A DNA stretch of 64,000 nt, from assembly GCF_008806385.1 (NCBI RefSeq), contig NZ_VZZK01000007.1, positions 62,001-126,000 on the forward strand, in the 5' to 3' direction. The notes beneath the pieces are model-generated. The model did not search any database. It was given only the letters and a program-made list of their open reading frames with translations, and was not told where the DNA came from. Source of the stretch: Methylobacterium soli (lineage in GTDB: Bacteria; Pseudomonadota; Alphaproteobacteria; Rhizobiales; Beijerinckiaceae). Of the stretch, positions 1-8,568 are shown piece after piece. Position numbers and translations under genes: made by a program. How positions within the stretch are numbered: the stretch's first letter is position 1; each line of letters starts with the position of its first letter.

Positions 1-469
1 GCGCGTCCGTCCCATCCTCGACACCCTCGGCGACAAGGTCTTCCATGTCGGGACCCGGCCCGGCCAGGGCGCGACCGTGAAGGCGGTCAACCAGCTCCTG
101 TGCGGGGTCCACATCGCCGCCGCCGCCGAGGCGCTGGCGCTGGCCGAGCGGGTCGGCGTCGATGGCGCGGTGGTGCTGGAGATCCTGTCCGGCTCCTCGG
201 CGTCGAGCTGGATGCTGCGCGACCGCGGCCCCCGGATGCTGGAGGCCGCGCCGCCGGTGACCAGCGCCGTCGACATCTTCGTCAAGGATCTCGGCATCGT
301 GCTGGAGGCGGGCCGCGGGGCGAAGGCCGCCCTGCCCCTCGCGGCTCTGGCCCACCAGCTCTTCCTGTCGACCTCGGGCCGCGGCGAGGGACCTTGCGAC
401 GACAGTCAGGTCGTGCGCGCCTACCGGGCCCTCAACGGCGCCCCGCCCCCGGACGGAAATCCGGCCTGA
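1..469 (+). CDS. NAD(P)-dependent 3-hydroxyisobutyrate dehydrogenase-family protein, C-terminal part (5' end outside window)
   Basis: The reading frame is already open at base 2, so the start lies outside the window; a GTG at 77 is internal. The visible part is the all-helical C-terminal domain of beta-hydroxyacid dehydrogenases. It contains the segment K-A-V-N-Q-L-L, which carries the family's catalytic lysine and the nearby asparagine. Such enzymes oxidise 3-hydroxyisobutyrate, L-threonate, tartronate semialdehyde or similar hydroxy acids in the cytoplasm. The gene lies about 220 bp upstream of a TRAP transporter and a transketolase, so a sugar-acid substrate (L-threonate dehydrogenase-like) is a reasonable inference. 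The NAD-binding Rossmann half is not visible, so exact family assignment is open. Confidence 0.8.
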   Translation, partial: RVRPILDTLGDKVFHVGTRPGQGATVKAVNQLLCGVHIAAAAEALALAERVGVDGAVVLEILSGSSASSWMLRDRGPRMLEAAPPVTSAVDIFVKDLGIVLEAGRGAKAALPLAALAHQLFLSTSGRGEGPCDDSQVVRAYRALNGAPPPDGNPA

Positions 470-474
470 GGCTC

Positions 475-516
475 GCGAGAGGATTTGCGCGAGAGGACCT
501 GCGTAAGAGGCGTTGC
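475..516. repeat. Three 14-bp tandem repeats
   Basis: Units at 475-488, 489-502 and 503-516 share the pattern G-[CT]-[GA]-A-G-A-G-G-N-N-[TC]-T-G-C. They begin 6 bp after the dehydrogenase stop codon, in the intergenic region before the TRAP binding-protein gene. No function is evident. Confidence 0.5.
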
Positions 517-689
517 GTGAAGCGAGAGACGTTCGGGACCACGTGACTATTCGCGATGGCCGGCGAAGACACCGGCGCTGCCGAGCCAATCTCGGCGGCA
601 CGGGGACGACGAACCAGAACAGAGCCCGGATCCACGAGACCGAGTAACGGCAAGGATCGGGTCACGCGAGACAATCAGGGAGAGAAACC

Positions 690-1706
690 ATGCGCGACAC
701 GATCCTCAGCCGCCGAACCCTCCTGGCCGGCGCCGCCGCCGTGCCGCTCAGCGGCATCATCAGCCGCCGCGCCTCCGCGGCCGAGTTCTCCTACAAGCTG
801 GCCACCGGCCAGGACCCGACCCACCCGATCAACCTGCGGGCCCAGCAAGCCCTCGACCGCATCCGCGAGGCGACGGGCGGGCGCCTGGAGATCCGGCTGT
901 TCCCGGCCAACCAGCTCGGCTCGGACACGGATCTGCTGGCGCAGGTCCGCAACGGCAGCGTCGAGTTCTTCAACCTCGCGACCTCGATCCTGGCGACCTA
1001 CGTGCCGGCCGCGAGCCTCCCGAATACCGGCTTCGCCTTCAAGGATTACGCCGCGGTCTGGTCCGCCATGGATGGCGGCCTCGGCACCTACGTGCGCGAC
1101 GAGATCGCCAAGACCCCGATCCTCACCGTCTCCAAGGTCTGGGACAACGGCTTCCGGCAGATCACCTCCTCGACGCGCGAGATCCGCACGCCCGCCGACC
1201 TCAAGGGGTTCAAGATCCGCGTCCCCCCCGCCCCGATGCTGACCTCGCTGTTCAAGGCCTTCGACGCCGGCGCGGCGCCGATCAACTTCAACGAGCTGTA
1301 CTCCGCCCTGCAGACGAAGGTGGTCGAGGGGCAGGAGAACCCTCTCGCCATCATCGCCACCACGCGCCTCTACGAGGTGCAGAAATCCTGCAGCATGACC
1401 GGTCACGTCTGGGACGGGTACTGGATCCTCGGCAACAAGCGGGCGTGGCAGCGCCTGCCGCAGGACCTGCGCGAGATCGTCTCGCGCGAGCTCGACCGCT
1501 CGGCGGACGAGCAGCGCGGCGACATCGTCAAGCTGAGCACCTCGCTGCGCACCACGATGTCGGACAAGGGCATCACCTTCATCGACGTCGACCGCGAGGC
1601 CTTCCGCGATGCGCTCGGCCGGACGAGCTTCTACAAGGATTGGAAGGCCAAGTACGGCGACGCCGCCTGGGCCCACCTCGAAGCCGTTTCCGGCAAGCTC
1701 GCGTGA
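690..1706 (+). CDS. dctP: TRAP transporter substrate-binding protein, DctP family
   Basis: This 338-residue protein has the usual length and fold pattern of periplasmic DctP receptors for TRAP carboxylate and sugar-acid transporters. The N-terminus has a Tat-like signal (S-R-R-T-L-L-A-G, then an Ala-rich stretch cleaved near A-S-A-A-E). A G-F-K-I-R-V-P segment in the middle contains the conserved substrate-clamping arginine of the family. The ATG at 690 follows a purine-rich GGGAGAG site. It would deliver its ligand to the fused DctQM permease that starts 10 bp downstream. The ligand cannot be read from sequence; the flanking dehydrogenase and transketolase suggest a sugar acid or polyol. Confidence 0.9.
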   Translation: MRDTILSRRTLLAGAAAVPLSGIISRRASAAEFSYKLATGQDPTHPINLRAQQALDRIREATGGRLEIRLFPANQLGSDTDLLAQVRNGSVEFFNLATSILATYVPAASLPNTGFAFKDYAAVWSAMDGGLGTYVRDEIAKTPILTVSKVWDNGFRQITSSTREIRTPADLKGFKIRVPPAPMLTSLFKAFDAGAAPINFNELYSALQTKVVEGQENPLAIIATTRLYEVQKSCSMTGHVWDGYWILGNKRAWQRLPQDLREIVSRELDRSADEQRGDIVKLSTSLRTTMSDKGITFIDVDREAFRDALGRTSFYKDWKAKYGDAAWAHLEAVSGKLA

Positions 1707-1716
1707 GGAGGCCTCC

Positions 1717-3591
1717 ATGCAACTCGAATTCGCCGCCCCGGCCGTCGGGGCGCCCCTGCGGGGCGGCCGTTCCTGGCTGAGAACCCTCGACAAGGGTCTG
1801 GGTCACCTCATCGAGGTGCCCGCCGCGATCCTCGTCGTCTTGGAGATCGTGGTGCTGTTGAGCGGGGTGGTGAGCCGCTACGTGTTCCACCAGCCCATCG
1901 TCTGGTCGGACGAACTGGCCTCGATCCTGTTCCTGTGGCTCGCCATGCTGGGGGCGGCGGTCGCCTTCCGGCGCGCCGAGCACATGCGCATGACGGCGCT
2001 CGTCGCCATGGCCGCGCCGCGGGTGCAGGCCTTCCTGGAGACCGTCGCGCTGGTGGCCGGCCTGATCTTCGTGGCGCTCGTCCTGGAGCCGGCCTACGAA
2101 TTCGCGAGCGACGAGCTCTTCGTCCTGACGCCCGCCCTCGAGATCACCAATGCCTGGCGGGCCGCCGCCCTGCCGGTCGGCTTCGCCCTGATGCTGCTGA
2201 TCGCGGTGATCCGCCTGTTGGAGGCCGCCGATTGGCGCATCGCCATCGGGGCCCTCGCGCTCGGCGGCGCGGTGGCGGGCGCGCTCCTCCTGCTCCAGCC
2301 GCTCCTGATGGGGCTCGGCAACCTCAACCTGCTCCTGTTCTTCGTCCTGGGCGTCGGCGCCCTGGTCTTCTCCGGCGTGCCGATCGCCTTCGCGTTCGGG
2401 CTCGCCACCTTCGCGTACATCACGCTCACCACCAGCGCGCCGTCGATGGTGGTGGTCGGGCGCATGGACGAGGGCATGAGCCACCTCATCCTGCTCGCCG
2501 TGCCGCTCTTCGTGTTCCTCGGCCTGCTGATCGAGATGACCGGCATGGCGCGGGCCATGGTGGGGTTCCTGGCGAGCCTGCTCGGCCATGTCCGCGGCGG
2601 CCTGCACTACGTGCTGGTCGGCGCGATGTACCTCGTCTCCGGCATCTCCGGCTCCAAGGCCGCCGACATGGCGGCGGTGGCGCCGGTGCTGTTTCCCGAG
2701 ATGAAGGCGCGCGGCGCCAAGGAGGGCGACCTCGTGGCTTTGCTGGCCGCCACAGGCGCGCAGACCGAGACCATCCCGCCCTCGATCGTGCTGATCACCA
2801 TCGGGTCCGTCACCGGCGTCTCGATCACGGCGCTCTTCACCGGCGGGCTGCTGCCGGGGCTCGTCCTGGCCGTGACCCTCTGCAGCCTGGTCTGGTGGCG
2901 CTATCGCGGCGAGGACCTGCGGCACGTGCCGCGTCCCTCGGGCCGGGTGATCGGCCGGAGCTTCGTGATCGCGCTGCCGGCGCTGGCCTTGCCCTTCCTG
3001 ATCCGGGCCGCCGTGGTCGAGGGGGTCGCCACCGCCACGGAGGTCTCGACGATCGGCATCGTCTACGCGGTGCTCACGGGCCTGCTGATCTACCGGCAAT
3101 TCGACCTGCGGCGCCTGTACCCGATGCTGGTGACGACCGCGACCCTGTCGGGCTCCATCCTGCTGATCATCGGGGCGGCCACCGGCATGGCCTGGGCGCT
3201 GACCCAGTCCGGCTTCTCGCAGACCCTGGCCGCGACCATGACGAGCCTGCCCGGCGGAACGCTCGGCTTCCTCGTCGTCTCGGCCCTGGCCTTCATCGTG
3301 CTGGGCTCGGTGCTGGAGGGCATCCCGGCGATCGTGCTGTTCGGGCCCCTGCTGTTCCCGATCGCCCGCGCGGTCGGCGTGCACGAGGTCCACTACGCGA
3401 TGGTGGTGATCCTCGCCATGGGCGTCGGCCTGTTCGCCCCGCCCTTCGGGGTCGGCTACTACGCCGCCTGCGCGATCAGCCGGATCCATCCCGATGCCGG
3501 CATGCGGCCGATCCTCGGCTACATCGCGGCGCTCCTGATCGGCCTCGCGGTCATCATCCTCGTGCCCTGGTTCTCCATCGGCTTCCTCTGA
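1717..3591 (+). CDS. dctQM: TRAP transporter fused permease, DctQ-DctM
   Basis: This 624-residue integral membrane protein joins the small 4-helix DctQ module (about residues 20-180) to the large DctM module (about 200-620) in one chain, a fusion known in many TRAP systems. The DctM part has repeated hydrophobic helices and loops with G-I-S-G-S-K-A-A-D and T-E-T-I-P-P-S, typical of the family. I chose the ATG at 1717 because GAGGAGG stands just before it; the frame is open further upstream but overlaps dctP. It imports the ligand of the adjacent DctP receptor using a sodium gradient and is almost certainly co-transcribed with dctP. Confidence 0.9.
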   Translation: MQLEFAAPAVGAPLRGGRSWLRTLDKGLGHLIEVPAAILVVLEIVVLLSGVVSRYVFHQPIVWSDELASILFLWLAMLGAAVAFRRAEHMRMTALVAMAAPRVQAFLETVALVAGLIFVALVLEPAYEFASDELFVLTPALEITNAWRAAALPVGFALMLLIAVIRLLEAADWRIAIGALALGGAVAGALLLLQPLLMGLGNLNLLLFFVLGVGALVFSGVPIAFAFGLATFAYITLTTSAPSMVVVGRMDEGMSHLILLAVPLFVFLGLLIEMTGMARAMVGFLASLLGHVRGGLHYVLVGAMYLVSGISGSKAADMAAVAPVLFPEMKARGAKEGDLVALLAATGAQTETIPPSIVLITIGSVTGVSITALFTGGLLPGLVLAVTLCSLVWWRYRGEDLRHVPRPSGRVIGRSFVIALPALALPFLIRAAVVEGVATATEVSTIGIVYAVLTGLLIYRQFDLRRLYPMLVTTATLSGSILLIIGAATGMAWALTQSGFSQTLAATMTSLPGGTLGFLVVSALAFIVLGSVLEGIPAIVLFGPLLFPIARAVGVHEVHYAMVVILAMGVGLFAPPFGVGYYAACAISRIHPDAGMRPILGYIAALLIGLAVIILVPWFSIGFL

Positions 3592-3695
3592 ACGCCGTCG
3601 AGCCCGAAACGTCGCCGGACCGAGCCGGACGCCCCGCGCGTCCGGCCCCGGCGGCGCATGTCCGAACCCCCTCCTTCCGCCCCGCGTGAGCCCCG

Positions 3696-5714
3696 ATGCC
3701 AGCTTCCGAGACGAATGCCCGCCCCCCCGCCCCGCCGAGCGACCGGATGGCGGACGCGATCCGCTTCCTCGCCCTCGACGCCATCGAGCGGGCGGGCGAC
3801 GGGCATCCCGGCGCCCCCCTCGGCTGCGCCGAGATCGCCACCGCGCTGTTCACCCGCCACCTCAAATGCAACCCCGCGGACCCCGAATGGCCCGACCGGG
3901 ACCGCTTCGTGCTCTCGAACGGCCACGGCTCGATGCTGCTCTACGCCGCGCTTCACCTCGCGGGCTACGAGGGCCTCACGATCGAGGAGATCCGGCGCTT
4001 CCGCGAGCTCGGCTCGCATTGCCACGGGCACCCGGAGATCGCCGCCCATCTCGGCATCGAGGCGACCACCGGGCCCCTCGGGCAGGGCATCGCCAACGCG
4101 GTCGGCATGGCGGTGGCCGAGGCGAAGCTCGCCGCCGAGTTCGGGCGGGATCTCGTCGACCACCACAGCTACGCCCTCGTGGGCGACGGCTGCCTGATGG
4201 AGGGCATCGCCCACGAGGTGATCTCGCTCGCCGGCCACCTGCGCCTCGGCAAGCTGATCTTCCTGTGGGACGACAACCGCATCACCGATGACGGGGGCAC
4301 CGACCTGTCGATCTCGGAGGATGTCCGGGCCCGCTTTCGCGCCGCCGACTGGCAGGTGCTCGACGCGGACGGGCACGATGTCGAGGCCGTCTCGGACGCG
4401 ATCGCGCGCGCGAAGCAGGATCCGCGGCCGAGCCTGATCGCCTGTGCCACGGTGATCGGCCGCGGCCTGCCGCGGCTCGAGGGCCAGCGCGGCGCCCATG
4501 GCGGGCGCGTCTTCGCGGCCGATCTCGCCCAAGCCCGCGCGGCGCGGGGCTGGGACCACCCGGCCTTCACGGTGCCGGACGACGTCCTGCGCGCCTGGCG
4601 GGCGGGGGCGGGCGGGCGCAACCGGGCCGCCTATGCGGACTGGACGGAGCGCCTGGCCGCGCGGGATCCCGAGCAGAGGGCCGCATTCACGCGCCGGTCG
4701 CAGGCGCGCCTGCCGGAGAATTGGCAGGACGCCCTTCGCCCGGCCAAGCGCCGCTTCGCCGAGGCCGGGGAGGCACGTCCGACGATCGAGGTCTCGGCCG
4801 AGATCCTGGCCGATCTCACGCAGGCCCTGCCCGAGCTCTTCAGCGGCGCCCCCGACCTCGAGGGACCGACCCGCCTCAAGCAGGCGCTCGCCGCCTTCAC
4901 GGCGCAGGACCGGCAGGGCCGCTACCTGCATTACGGCATCCGCGAGCACGCGATGGGAGCGATGATGAACGGCATCGCGGCCCATCGCGGCCTGGTGCCG
5001 GTGGGGGCGACCTACCTGGTGTTCTCGGATTACATGCGCCCGGCGCTCCGCATGGCGTCGCTGATGGGCCTGCCCGTCATCACGGTCTACAGCCACGACT
5101 CGATCGGCATCGGCCGCAACGGCCCGACGCATCAGCCGGTGGAGTTCCTGGCCTCCCTGCGCGCCATCCCCAACATGCTGGTGCTGCGTCCCGCCGACGC
5201 GGTCGAGACGGTCGAATGCTGGGAGATGGCGCTCGCCAACCGCCACGGCCCGACCTCGCTGATCCTCTCACGCCAGCCCCTGCCGGCCCTGCGGCGCATG
5301 GGCCCGGAGGAGAATCGCTCGGCCCGGGGCGCCTATGTCCTGGCCGAGGCCGAAGGGGGCGCGCAGGCCGTGACGCTCGTCGGCACGGGCTCGGAGGTGG
5401 CGCTCGCCCTCGGCGCCCGGGACCTGCTCCAGGCCGAGGGCATTCCGACCGCCGTCGTCTCGATGCCCTCCTGGGAGGCCTTCGCGCGGCAGGACGAGGC
5501 CTATCGCCGCCGCACGATCCCGCGCGACACCGTGCGGGTCGCGGTCGAGGCGGCGATCCGGCAGGGCTGGGATCACTGGATCGGCGAGGAGGGCGGCTTC
5601 GTCGGCATGACGGGGTTCGGCGCGTCGGGGCCCGCCGAAGCGCTGTTTGCTCATTTCGGCATCACCGCCGAGGCCGTCGCGGAGGCGGCGCGGGCCCGGC
5701 TCCCGGCGGCCTGA
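3696..5714 (+). CDS. tkt: Transketolase (thiamine diphosphate-dependent)
   Basis: The 672-residue single chain has the full-length transketolase layout. It has the N-terminal ThDP-binding module with the G-D-G...N motif (G-D-G-C-L-M-E-G to the N of D-D-N-R), the pyrimidine-binding module with G-I-R-E-H-A-M-G containing the catalytic Glu, and a C-terminal domain ending near 5710. It transfers two-carbon ketol units between sugar phosphates in the cytoplasm. It lies about 100 bp after the TRAP permease in the same direction, so it is more likely part of this catabolic set than the housekeeping pentose-phosphate enzyme, though that cannot be excluded. The ATG at 3696 is preferred; an internal Met 27 residues later is possible. 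Confidence 0.92.
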   Translation: MPASETNARPPAPPSDRMADAIRFLALDAIERAGDGHPGAPLGCAEIATALFTRHLKCNPADPEWPDRDRFVLSNGHGSMLLYAALHLAGYEGLTIEEIRRFRELGSHCHGHPEIAAHLGIEATTGPLGQGIANAVGMAVAEAKLAAEFGRDLVDHHSYALVGDGCLMEGIAHEVISLAGHLRLGKLIFLWDDNRITDDGGTDLSISEDVRARFRAADWQVLDADGHDVEAVSDAIARAKQDPRPSLIACATVIGRGLPRLEGQRGAHGGRVFAADLAQARAARGWDHPAFTVPDDVLRAWRAGAGGRNRAAYADWTERLAARDPEQRAAFTRRSQARLPENWQDALRPAKRRFAEAGEARPTIEVSAEILADLTQALPELFSGAPDLEGPTRLKQALAAFTAQDRQGRYLHYGIREHAMGAMMNGIAAHRGLVPVGATYLVFSDYMRPALRMASLMGLPVITVYSHDSIGIGRNGPTHQPVEFLASLRAIPNMLVLRPADAVETVECWEMALANRHGPTSLILSRQPLPALRRMGPEENRSARGAYVLAEAEGGAQAVTLVGTGSEVALALGARDLLQAEGIPTAVVSMPSWEAFARQDEAYRRRTIPRDTVRVAVEAAIRQGWDHWIGEEGGFVGMTGFGASGPAEALFAHFGITAEAVAEAARARLPAA

Positions 5715-5725
5715 CGCGCCCGGGC

Positions 5726-5902
5726 TCAGACCGGGCCGGCGCAGCCCGTCCGCGCGAGACGGGCGCGGGCCTCGGCGTACTGGACATCGTTCGCGCTGCG
5801 AAGGAGCGCCACGATCCGGCCGAACCAAGCCGGGGCCGGCGATGCGCGTCCCGCGAGACCGAGATCGAACCGCGCGCCGTCGAGATTGAGTCCCTTCGCC
5901 AT
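5726..5902 (-). CDS. Small conserved-looking hypothetical protein (58 aa)
   Basis: A 58-residue frame starts at the ATG at 5902, preceded on the minus strand by a good AGGAG site. The product is amphipathic, with a central W-F-G-R-I-V-A-L-L-R segment and a charged, helical C-terminal half (D-V-Q-Y-A-E-A-R-A-R-L-A-R-T). It converges on the transketolase gene, ending 11 bp from its stop. No domain is recognised. The ribosome site and codon use favour a real gene, but length limits certainty. Confidence 0.5.
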   Translation of the reverse strand: MAKGLNLDGARFDLGLAGRASPAPAWFGRIVALLRSANDVQYAEARARLARTGCAGPV

Positions 5903-6337
5903 CGAACCTGCTCCTGTCGCGGCCGGCAACCGGGCGTCCGGTCATGCCGCACTGCACAATATGCCCGAGCCGGACCGGGCGAGACAGGGTGGGAATCCGG
6001 GATCTGGCATGCGCCGGGATCAGCCGTGAGGCGGCATCGCTTCAGGATTGCTCAGCTCCGTCATGCTGCGGCGCCCCCGGATCCCGGTCCGTCGGAGGCC
6101 GATCGCCCCGATCCGCGAGGGGCCGAAGCGGGGAAGACACGGGACCTCGACGAATCGACGTCGCCTGCACGGCGCGCGATCTGCGGGTCCCGCTCCCCCG
6201 GGACGCCCGCGCTGCCGCGTGGGCCGATCGCCGGCGACATCGCCGGCAACCTGTCGCCCGGGCCGTCACTGGCGCCCGAGCTTATCTTGCCAGGGCGCAA
6301 GAGCACTCGTAGGAGAGAACAGCATCAGTATCCGCGC
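5903..6337. other. Intergenic region before the heme island
   Basis: About 435 bp with no convincing gene on either strand. It would carry the promoter of the small minus-strand gene and the distal promoter elements of hemP. The composition stays GC-rich until about 6320, where it becomes AT-rich just before the putative operator. Confidence 0.4.
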
Positions 6338-6359
6338 TTTAGAATTTAACAATTCAAAA
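6338..6359 (+). promoter_or_regulatory. Putative iron-responsive operator upstream of hemP
   Basis: TTTAGAATT, a 4-base spacer TAAC, and AATTCAAAA form a 9+4+9 inverted repeat with a single mismatch, inside a short AT-rich island 25 bp before hemP. It resembles the Irr-type iron control elements (TTTAGAA...TTCTAAA) and Fur-like boxes known upstream of heme-uptake genes in Rhizobiales. Which regulator binds is an inference. Confidence 0.5.
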
Positions 6360-6384
6360 GAACGGATGTTTCAAAGTTCTTGCG

Positions 6385-6606
6385 ATGTCGAAGCCAGACG
6401 CCGAAACCGGAAGTGCAGGCGCGAGCCTGCGCGATGTCTCCGTCGATCCAGGCCTTGACCCATGTCTCGACCCAGGCCCCGATTTCGGCGTCGTGATCCG
6501 CACGGCGGCTCTGATGAAGGGCCATCGCGAGGTGACCATCCTGCATGCGGGCGAGCGCTACCGGCTGCGGATCACCGCCAACGACAAGCTGATCCTCACG
6601 AAATGA
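6385..6606 (+). CDS. hemP: Hemin uptake protein HemP
   Basis: The 73-residue product ends in the HemP signature, with E-V-T-I-L-H-A-G-E-R-Y-R-L-R followed by K-L-I-L-T-K at the extreme C-terminus. The first 30 residues are acidic and variable. HemP is a small regulator or accessory protein found at the head of many heme-uptake operons in rhizobia and relatives. Its stop codon overlaps the hmuT start (ATGA), so translation is coupled. Other ATG codons in the region (for example within the N-terminal extension) are possible starts. The upstream palindrome points to iron control. Confidence 0.9.
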   Translation: MSKPDAETGSAGASLRDVSVDPGLDPCLDPGPDFGVVIRTAALMKGHREVTILHAGERYRLRITANDKLILTK

Positions 6607-7493
6607 CGAACGAACCCGCTTCCCTCCGCTGGACCCGCCGGGCCGTCCTCGCCGGCCTCGGCGGCATCGCCGCCCTCCCCCGCGCGGCGCGGGCCGCCGG
6701 GTCGCCCGCGCGCATCGCCTCGCTCGGCGGCGCCGTCACCGAGATCCTCTACCGGCTGGGCGCCGCCGACCGGATCGTGGCGGTCGACACGACGAGCATC
6801 TACCCGGCCGAGGCGCTGCGGGAGAAGCCGAATGTCGGGTATCTGCGGGCCCTCTCGGCCGAGGGGCTGCTCTCGGCCGGGCCGGACCTCGTGATCGCGG
6901 CCGAGGGCGCGGGGCCGCCGGACGTGCTGGCCCTGGTGCGCGAGGCCGGCGTGCCGGTCACCCTCGTGAAGGAGCCGCCGACCCCGGAGGGCGTCCTCGA
7001 CAAGATCGTGACGGTCGGGCGCCTCGCCGGCCTCGACCGGCAGGCCGCGGAGCTCGCCGAGGCGGTCGGCGCGCAATTTGCCGGGTTGAGCCGGCAGCGC
7101 GCCCGCATCACCCGCCCGATGAAGGCCCTGGTGGTGCTGTCGCTGGCCAATGGCCGCGTCCTGGTGGGCGGCCGCACCAGCACGGCGGACGGCATCCTCG
7201 CGCTGGCGGGGGTCGACAACGCCGCCGCCGGCATCGAGGGCTTCAAGCCGATCACCGACGAGGCGATCCTGGCCGCCGCGCCCGACGCCGTGGTGCTGAT
7301 GCGCAACGGCGCCGAGGCCCCCAGCCCGGAGGCGACCTTCGCCCCCGGAACCGCCCTCGGCCAGACGCCGGCCGCCGCCAGGCACGCCCTCGTGACGATG
7401 GACGGCCTCTACCTCCTGGGCTTCGGCCCGCGCACCCCCGACGCCGCCAGGGACCTGATGCGGGCGATCTACCCCGACCTCCTCCGTGGCTGA
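6603..7493 (+). CDS. hmuT: Heme ABC transporter periplasmic binding protein HmuT
   Basis: The 296-residue protein belongs to the type III (BtuF/ChuT-like) binding proteins with two lobes joined by a long helix. It carries a twin-arginine signal (T-R-R-A-V-L-A-G, residues 11-18) with cleavage near A-R-A-A-G. The segment R-I-A-S-L-G-G-A-V-T-E-I-L-Y-R-L-G at the mature N-terminus is characteristic of HmuT. It receives heme from the TonB receptor in the periplasm and passes it to HmuUV. The start overlaps the hemP stop by 4 bases, and its end overlaps the GTG start of hmuU. Confidence 0.92.
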   Translation: MTNEPASLRWTRRAVLAGLGGIAALPRAARAAGSPARIASLGGAVTEILYRLGAADRIVAVDTTSIYPAEALREKPNVGYLRALSAEGLLSAGPDLVIAAEGAGPPDVLALVREAGVPVTLVKEPPTPEGVLDKIVTVGRLAGLDRQAAELAEAVGAQFAGLSRQRARITRPMKALVVLSLANGRVLVGGRTSTADGILALAGVDNAAAGIEGFKPITDEAILAAAPDAVVLMRNGAEAPSPEATFAPGTALGQTPAAARHALVTMDGLYLLGFGPRTPDAARDLMRAIYPDLLRG

Positions 7494-8568
7494 GACCGCC
7501 TTGCGGAGGGGGGACCGGCTCGGGGCTCCGCGCCGCCGGGGCGCCCTGATCTTCGCCGGTCTCGCGGTCTCGGTCGTCGCCGTCGGCCTCCTCTCCGTCG
7601 CGGTCGGGGCGGTCCGCATTCCCCCGTCCCGGATCCTCGACCTGCTGATGCGGGGCGGGGCGGACCCGGCGCTCGCGCGCGACGCCCTCGTGATCCTCAA
7701 TATCCGCCTGCCCCGGACCCTGCTCGGCCTCCTGGTCGGAGCCGGGCTCGCGGTCTCGGGGGCCTTGATGCAGGGGTTGTTCCGCAATCCCCTGGCCGAT
7801 CCGGCGCTGGTCGGCGTCTCGGCCGGTGCCGGGCTCGCGGCCGCCATCGTCATCGTGCTGGGCGACCGGCTCCTTCAGGCCCTCGGCTTGCCCGGGCCGC
7901 TCCCCTACGCGGTGCTGCCCGCGGCCGCCTTCCTGGGGGGACTTGCCGCGACGCTCGGTCTCTACCTCGTGGCGACCCGCTCGGGCCGCACCTCGGTCGC
8001 CACGATGCTCCTGGCCGGCATCGCCCTCGGGGCGCTGAGCGGTGCGATGACGGGCCTCCTGGTCTTTGCCAGCGACGACCGGCAATTGCGCGACCTCACC
8101 TTCTGGTCGCTGGGGAGCCTCGGCGGCGCGAGCTGGGCCAAGGTCGCGGTCAGCGCCCTCGCGATCCTGCCGGTCCTCGTCGCCGTCCCGTTCCTCGGCC
8201 GCGGCCTCAACGCCCTCGTCCTCGGGGAGGCGGAGGCCTTCCATCTCGGCATCCCGGTGGAGCGCCTCAAGCGCACCGCCATCCTGCTCGTCGCGGTCGC
8301 GGTGGGGGCGAGCGTGGCGGCGGCGGGCGTCATCGGCTTCATCGGCCTCGTGGTGCCCCATACCCTGCGCCTGCTCATCGGCCCGGAGCATCGCCGGCTC
8401 CTGCCGGCCTCCGCATTGCTGGGCGGTGCGCTCCTGGTCCTGGCGGATGTCGCGTCCCGCCTCGTCGTGGCCCCGGCCGAACTGCCGATCGGGATCGTCA
8501 CCGCGCTCGTCGGCGCCCCGGTCTTCCTCTGGCTGCTGCTTGCCAGGAATCGGGGCCTCGATGTCTGA
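7486..8568 (+). CDS. hmuU: Heme ABC transporter permease HmuU (FecCD family)
   Basis: A 360-residue membrane protein with about ten hydrophobic helices and the FecCD-family motifs R-L-P-R-T-L-L-G-L-L-V-G-A-G-L-A and Q-G-L-F-R-N-P-L-A-D-P near residues 75-105. A G-F-I-G-L-V-V-P-H segment toward the C-terminus is the coupling-helix region that contacts the ATPase. It starts at a GTG inside the end of hmuT (8-base overlap), which indicates translational coupling. As a dimer with HmuV it moves heme across the inner membrane. Confidence 0.93.
   Translation: MAETALRRGDRLGAPRRRGALIFAGLAVSVVAVGLLSVAVGAVRIPPSRILDLLMRGGADPALARDALVILNIRLPRTLLGLLVGAGLAVSGALMQGLFRNPLADPALVGVSAGAGLAAAIVIVLGDRLLQALGLPGPLPYAVLPAAAFLGGLAATLGLYLVATRSGRTSVATMLLAGIALGALSGAMTGLLVFASDDRQLRDLTFWSLGSLGGASWAKVAVSALAILPVLVAVPFLGRGLNALVLGEAEAFHLGIPVERLKRTAILLVAVAVGASVAAAGVIGFIGLVVPHTLRLLIGPEHRRLLPASALLGGALLVLADVASRLVVAPAELPIGIVTALVGAPVFLWLLLARNRGLDV

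Noticed and set aside
1579..3489. A 636-codon minus-strand open frame opposite the TRAP permease
   Set aside because: Highly charged low-complexity sequence typical of the antisense of a GC-rich membrane gene; the plus strand encodes a clear DctQM protein.
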